Below, piece after piece: positions 61,067-64,000 of a DNA stretch of 64,000 nt (positions are counted from its first letter, which is position 1; every line of letters starts with the position of its first letter). The stretch comes from Nocardia macrotermitis (GTDB taxonomy: Bacteria; Actinomycetota; Actinomycetes; Mycobacteriales; Mycobacteriaceae): the NCBI RefSeq assembly GCF_009604405.1, contig NZ_WEGK01000012.1, forward strand, positions 186,001 to 250,000, given 5' to 3'. Below the pieces are notes generated by a model. That model was not told where the DNA came from, did not search any database, and saw only the letters and a program-made list of their open reading frames with translations. Position numbers and translations under genes: made by a program.

Positions 61067-64000
61067 TGGGCATCAACTCCTGACTCATCCGGTGTTCCAG
61101 CACCGCGGCGGCGATATCGAGCGCACCGGCGGTCACGATCTCGTAGTGGCGATAGGGCAGGTTGCCCACGGGCCGGACACGCTCGCGCAGCGGGACGACC
61201 GGAACGTCGGCGAAACTCGGACCGTCTCCCCGCGCCCGCAAAAAGACGCTGTGGTCCAGCAGATCCGGATCGATGCCGCTGGGTTCGGACCGAAACCGGT
61301 AAGTGTGCTCGACCACCGCGACGATCCGCTCGGCCATCTCACGCCCGAATTCGGGTACCCGCGAGGTGATCAGATCGAGGAACCGCTCGCGCGTGGCGAC
61401 CGCCTCGTCGAGTTCGGCCGCGAACGGCGGGTCGATCCGGCCGGTGAACACCGAGGCCAGCACTCGCTTGAAATATCCTGCGGCATAGTCGACCTCGCCA
61501 TCGTCGGGCAGTCCGGGCAACACCGGCGAGCCGGGGGCGATCAGGACCAGCGCCTCGACCGGACGTCCTGCCGCGTGCAGGTGGTGGGCCACCTCGGCGG
61601 CGATCCGGGCCCCGAAGGAGTAGCCGACCAGCCGCAGCGGGCCGCCGGGCCGGATCCGTCGCACCTCGTCCAGGTCGTCGGTGATCAGGGCGGCCAGGTC
61701 CCGGTGCGGGACCTCACCGGCGTTCAGGCCGCGAGCCTGCATCCCGTACACGGTGTGCCCGTCCTGGGCCAGTTCACCGGCCAGCGCACGCAGGCTCATC
61801 GGATAACCACCCAGCCCCGGCCACAGGATGGTCGTCGTCGCGGAACCCGTACCGGCCAGCGGCAGCAGTCGATCCGCCCGCGGTGGCGCGGATTCTTCGG
61901 TGGCAGTGGACAATTCGGTGAGGGTCGGATGGCGGAACAGGGTCTGCACCGGAAGCGCGACCCCGAGTCGCTCGCTCAGCAGCCGGATCAAGCGCAGTGC
62001 CGACATCGAATTGCCGCCCTGGGCGAAGAAGTCGTCACCGCGGTAGACCGGGTCGTAGCCGAGTACCTCGGACCACACCCGTGCCACGGCACGCTCGCGC
62101 GCGGAGACCGGCGGGGCGACCGGACGTTCGGTCACGACCAGTTCGGCCGCCAGCCGAGACAATGCGGCGCGATCCTGTTTCCCGTTCCGCGACAACGGGA
62201 TACGGTCCAGAAGGTGGATCGCGGACGGTACCATCGCCGACGGCAGCACCACCCGCAGGTCGTCGGCGAGCAGTTCCTCGGGTCCGCGCATGTGCACGGT
62301 GTCCTCGTCCATACCGGTCGCGGCGAGTTGGTCGTCGGATACCGGCCCGGCCAGTGCGAGATAACTCAGCGAGCGCAGCCCCAGGATATCGTCCAGCCGC
62401 CGCGCGGACGGCAGGTCCCGGCCGGTCAGTGAGGCGTATCCGGCCGACATGAATCCCAGGCCGACGCGGCTGCCCGATTGTTGCAGATGCGCCAGCGCGC
62501 GGCCGAGTGCGGTGAATCCGGCCCACCCGGCCTGCGGTGTGGTGGTGAACACGACCGCGAATCCCGAATCGTCGTAGCTGCGCTGATTGATCGCCACGAC
62601 GTGGCGGCGCTCGATCTTCTGCTCGGTGACGAAACTCGCGCCCGCACTGGTGAATCGGTAGATACCGTGCCGATCGGTGCTGCGCTGCCCGTGCACCTGC
62701 ACCCATGCGGTCACCACCCCCTCGGTGACGCCGGAAACCGGTTCCACGGCAACCGAACTCAGCATCCAGCCCGATTCGGCCGCGACCTCGTCCAGCATTC
62801 CCAGCAGATGACCGGCCTCGAACTGCAGCACCTCCCGGACGTTGGTGGTGTACACCGACTCGATCACCCGCGGCAGGCCGACCAGGTGCAGCCGCATACC
62901 GGTCCGGGTGGTATCGGCCACCCGGTACAGCGCGTGCCGCAGTGGATGGAAGTAGTAGATCCCGGATTCCAGACCGGCCAGCCCGCCGGTCTCGACGTAG
63001 ATCCGGGTGCCGTTCAGCGCTCCCGGTGATGCGTAGGAATACTTGGGCAGCAATCGATCCGGACTGTGGAACGGGCCGAACCAGCGCAGCAACCGGCCGA
63101 GGCCGTCGAGATCCGGCATCCCCGTGGCACGCGCCGGTCGAGCCGCGTGCCACCGGTGCAGCAGCGCCTCGATGCGTGCGAGCGAGATGGGCACGGTGTC
63201 GAAGGTGCGATAGGTCTTGCGGGCGAACACCCGCCGTCGCTGTTCGGCGGTCGGTTCGGAGCCCGGCAGCGCGAGCGCTGGTTCCGTGCCGACCGGGCGA
63301 ATCCCCAGATTCGACAATTGTGCCGTCACCTGGGTACGTGTCGTTTTGGAGCGGTGGTGGCGCCCGGCGACCCCCTGGTCCATCAGCGGCGCCTGTTCGG
63401 GGTCCAGCTCGACGAACGCGGCCAGTTGGGTGGCGCCGCGGGCGGTCTGCCGGGGCACCACCGCCGCGGCGCGGACCCAGGGATGCGATTCGATCCAGAA
63501 TCGGACCTCGTTCGTCTCGATGCGGTGGCCGTCGACCTTCACCTGATCGTCCGTGCGGCCCAGGAACTCGAGATCCCCGTCGCTGTTCCCGCGCACCAGA
63601 TCTCCTGTGCGATACCACCGTTCGGCGCCACGACGGACGAATCGTTCGGCGGTCGCCTCGGGACGATTGCGATACCCGTCGGCCAGTTGTACCCCGCCGA
63701 TCAGCAACTCTCCCTCGGTCGCCGGAACACCCGAGTCGTCGAGCACCAGCAGGCGGCACCCGGCCACGGGCCGGCCGATCGGAACCACCGGGGTCAGGGC
63801 CGGATCGGTATCGGTGAAGTCGAACCACGTCGCGTTGATGGTGGTTTCGGTGGGACCGTACAGGTTCACCGCGCGCGCGGCCGGGAACGCCGCCCGCATC
63901 CGGCGGGCCACCACACCCGGCAGTGCCTCACCGCCGCTGACGATCGTACGTAGCGAGTCGAGCTCGCCCGGGGCGGGCAGACCGACCAGCTCGGACCAGA
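61053..64000 (-). CDS. NRPS: adenylation domain with inserted oxidase, carrier domain, thioesterase (indigoidine-synthetase-like), 5' end outside the window
   Basis: About 982 codons are present. The adenylation core shows A5 NLYGPTETT, A6 GELLIGG, A7 YRTGDLV and A8 GRTDDQVKVDGHRIE. Next comes an inserted region of about 420 residues with RKTYRTF and KYSYASPGALNGTRIYV, the McbC/SagB-type FMN oxidase, and then A10 PLSRNGKQDR. A carrier domain (FAQGGNSMSA) and thioesterase (VGYSFGARIA) follow. This order is that of indigoidine synthetases (BpsA/IndC), which act on L-Gln. Substrate positions visible by A5 alignment read L, I, N (compare L, I, D in the Gln code). The N-terminus is missing, so an added condensation domain cannot be excluded. 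Confidence 0.92.
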   Translation of the reverse strand, partial: WSELVGLPAPGELDSLRTIVSGGEALPGVVARRMRAAFPAARAVNLYGPTETTINATWFDFTDTDPALTPVVPIGRPVAGCRLLVLDDSGVPATEGELLIGGVQLADGYRNRPEATAERFVRRGAERWYRTGDLVRGNSDGDLEFLGRTDDQVKVDGHRIETNEVRFWIESHPWVRAAAVVPRQTARGATQLAAFVELDPEQAPLMDQGVAGRHHRSKTTRTQVTAQLSNLGIRPVGTEPALALPGSEPTAEQRRRVFARKTYRTFDTVPISLARIEALLHRWHAARPARATGMPDLDGLGRLLRWFGPFHSPDRLLPKYSYASPGALNGTRIYVETGGLAGLESGIYYFHPLRHALYRVADTTRTGMRLHLVGLPRVIESVYTTNVREVLQFEAGHLLGMLDEVAAESGWMLSSVAVEPVSGVTEGVVTAWVQVHGQRSTDRHGIYRFTSAGASFVTEQKIERRHVVAINQRSYDDSGFAVVFTTTPQAGWAGFTALGRALAHLQQSGSRVGLGFMSAGYASLTGRDLPSARRLDDILGLRSLSYLALAGPVSDDQLAATGMDEDTVHMRGPEELLADDLRVVLPSAMVPSAIHLLDRIPLSRNGKQDRAALSRLAAELVVTERPVAPPVSARERAVARVWSEVLGYDPVYRGDDFFAQGGNSMSALRLIRLLSERLGVALPVQTLFRHPTLTELSTATEESAPPRADRLLPLAGTGSATTTILWPGLGGYPMSLRALAGELAQDGHTVYGMQARGLNAGEVPHRDLAALITDDLDEVRRIRPGGPLRLVGYSFGARIAAEVAHHLHAAGRPVEALVLIAPGSPVLPGLPDDGEVDYAAGYFKRVLASVFTGRIDPPFAAELDEAVATRERFLDLITSRVPEFGREMAERIVAVVEHTYRFRSEPSGIDPDLLDHSVFLRARGDGPSFADVPVVPLRERVRPVGNLPYRHYEIVTAGALDIAAAVLEHRMSQELMPNAAR

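Noticed and set aside
61053..64000. The NRPS as a siderophore (nocobactin/mycobactin-type) synthetase
   Set aside because: The oxidase insertion, the terminal thioesterase and the lack of siderophore partner genes fit indigoidine-type enzymes better, though the missing 5' part leaves some doubt.
1..64000. tRNA, rRNA, CRISPR arrays, transposases or phage genes
   Set aside because: None could be recognised on reading both strands; the inverted repeats found are short and lie at operator or terminator positions.

Overview
The window is very GC-rich, uses GTG/TTG starts freely, and carries mycothiol biosynthesis (mshC) and Mtb12/LppL-type lipoproteins. This points to a mycolic-acid actinomycete, most likely Nocardia or a close relative. 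No tRNA, rRNA, CRISPR array or intact insertion sequence was seen.

Layout. 1-7470: a truncated proline/betaine-type MFS gene, a KimA-like APC permease, a four-part SRPBCC/thiolase-like/crotonase fusion, and mshC. 7640-25368 is a conserved core block whose gene order resembles M. tuberculosis Rv2130c-Rv2141c: SCO1664-family, DUF3090, phosphomutase, Mtb12-like, Rv2137c-like, lppL, pyrD, PEBP and M20 peptidase. It is interrupted by an aldo/keto reductase homologue, a heme ABC transporter (hmuTUV), an MMPL transporter, and a cassette of a PfkB-like probable pseudokinase coupled to a stand-alone GTP cyclohydrolase II. 25503-36757: a NarL-type two-component system, an acyltransferase, a small operon with a prokaryotic phospholipase A2, and assorted small enzymes and secreted proteins. 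36819-49040: two carbohydrate-uptake loci back to back. One is LacI + GH3 diverging from an ABC importer. The other closely resembles the Streptomyces cebR-cebEFG-bglC cello-oligosaccharide system, with CebR-like operators. Neither locus encodes an ATPase. 49041-50632 is a gene graveyard of MFS, SDR, thioesterase-like and reductase remnants. 50611-52997: a TetR/nitroreductase pair with twin operators and a methyltransferase with a probably damaged C-terminus.

52893-64000 (minus strand) is the most striking part: nine tightly coupled genes led by an NRPS that runs off the window edge. Its adenylation domain carries an inserted McbC/SagB-type oxidase domain, followed by a carrier domain and a thioesterase, the architecture of indigoidine synthetase. 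Downstream are a 4-oxalocrotonate-type tautomerase, an MFS transporter, a questin-oxidase-like protein, an NfsA-like flavin reductase, and a complete BMP-type (nucleoside-like) ABC importer. This combination suggests an uncharacterised small-molecule pathway with both export and uptake.
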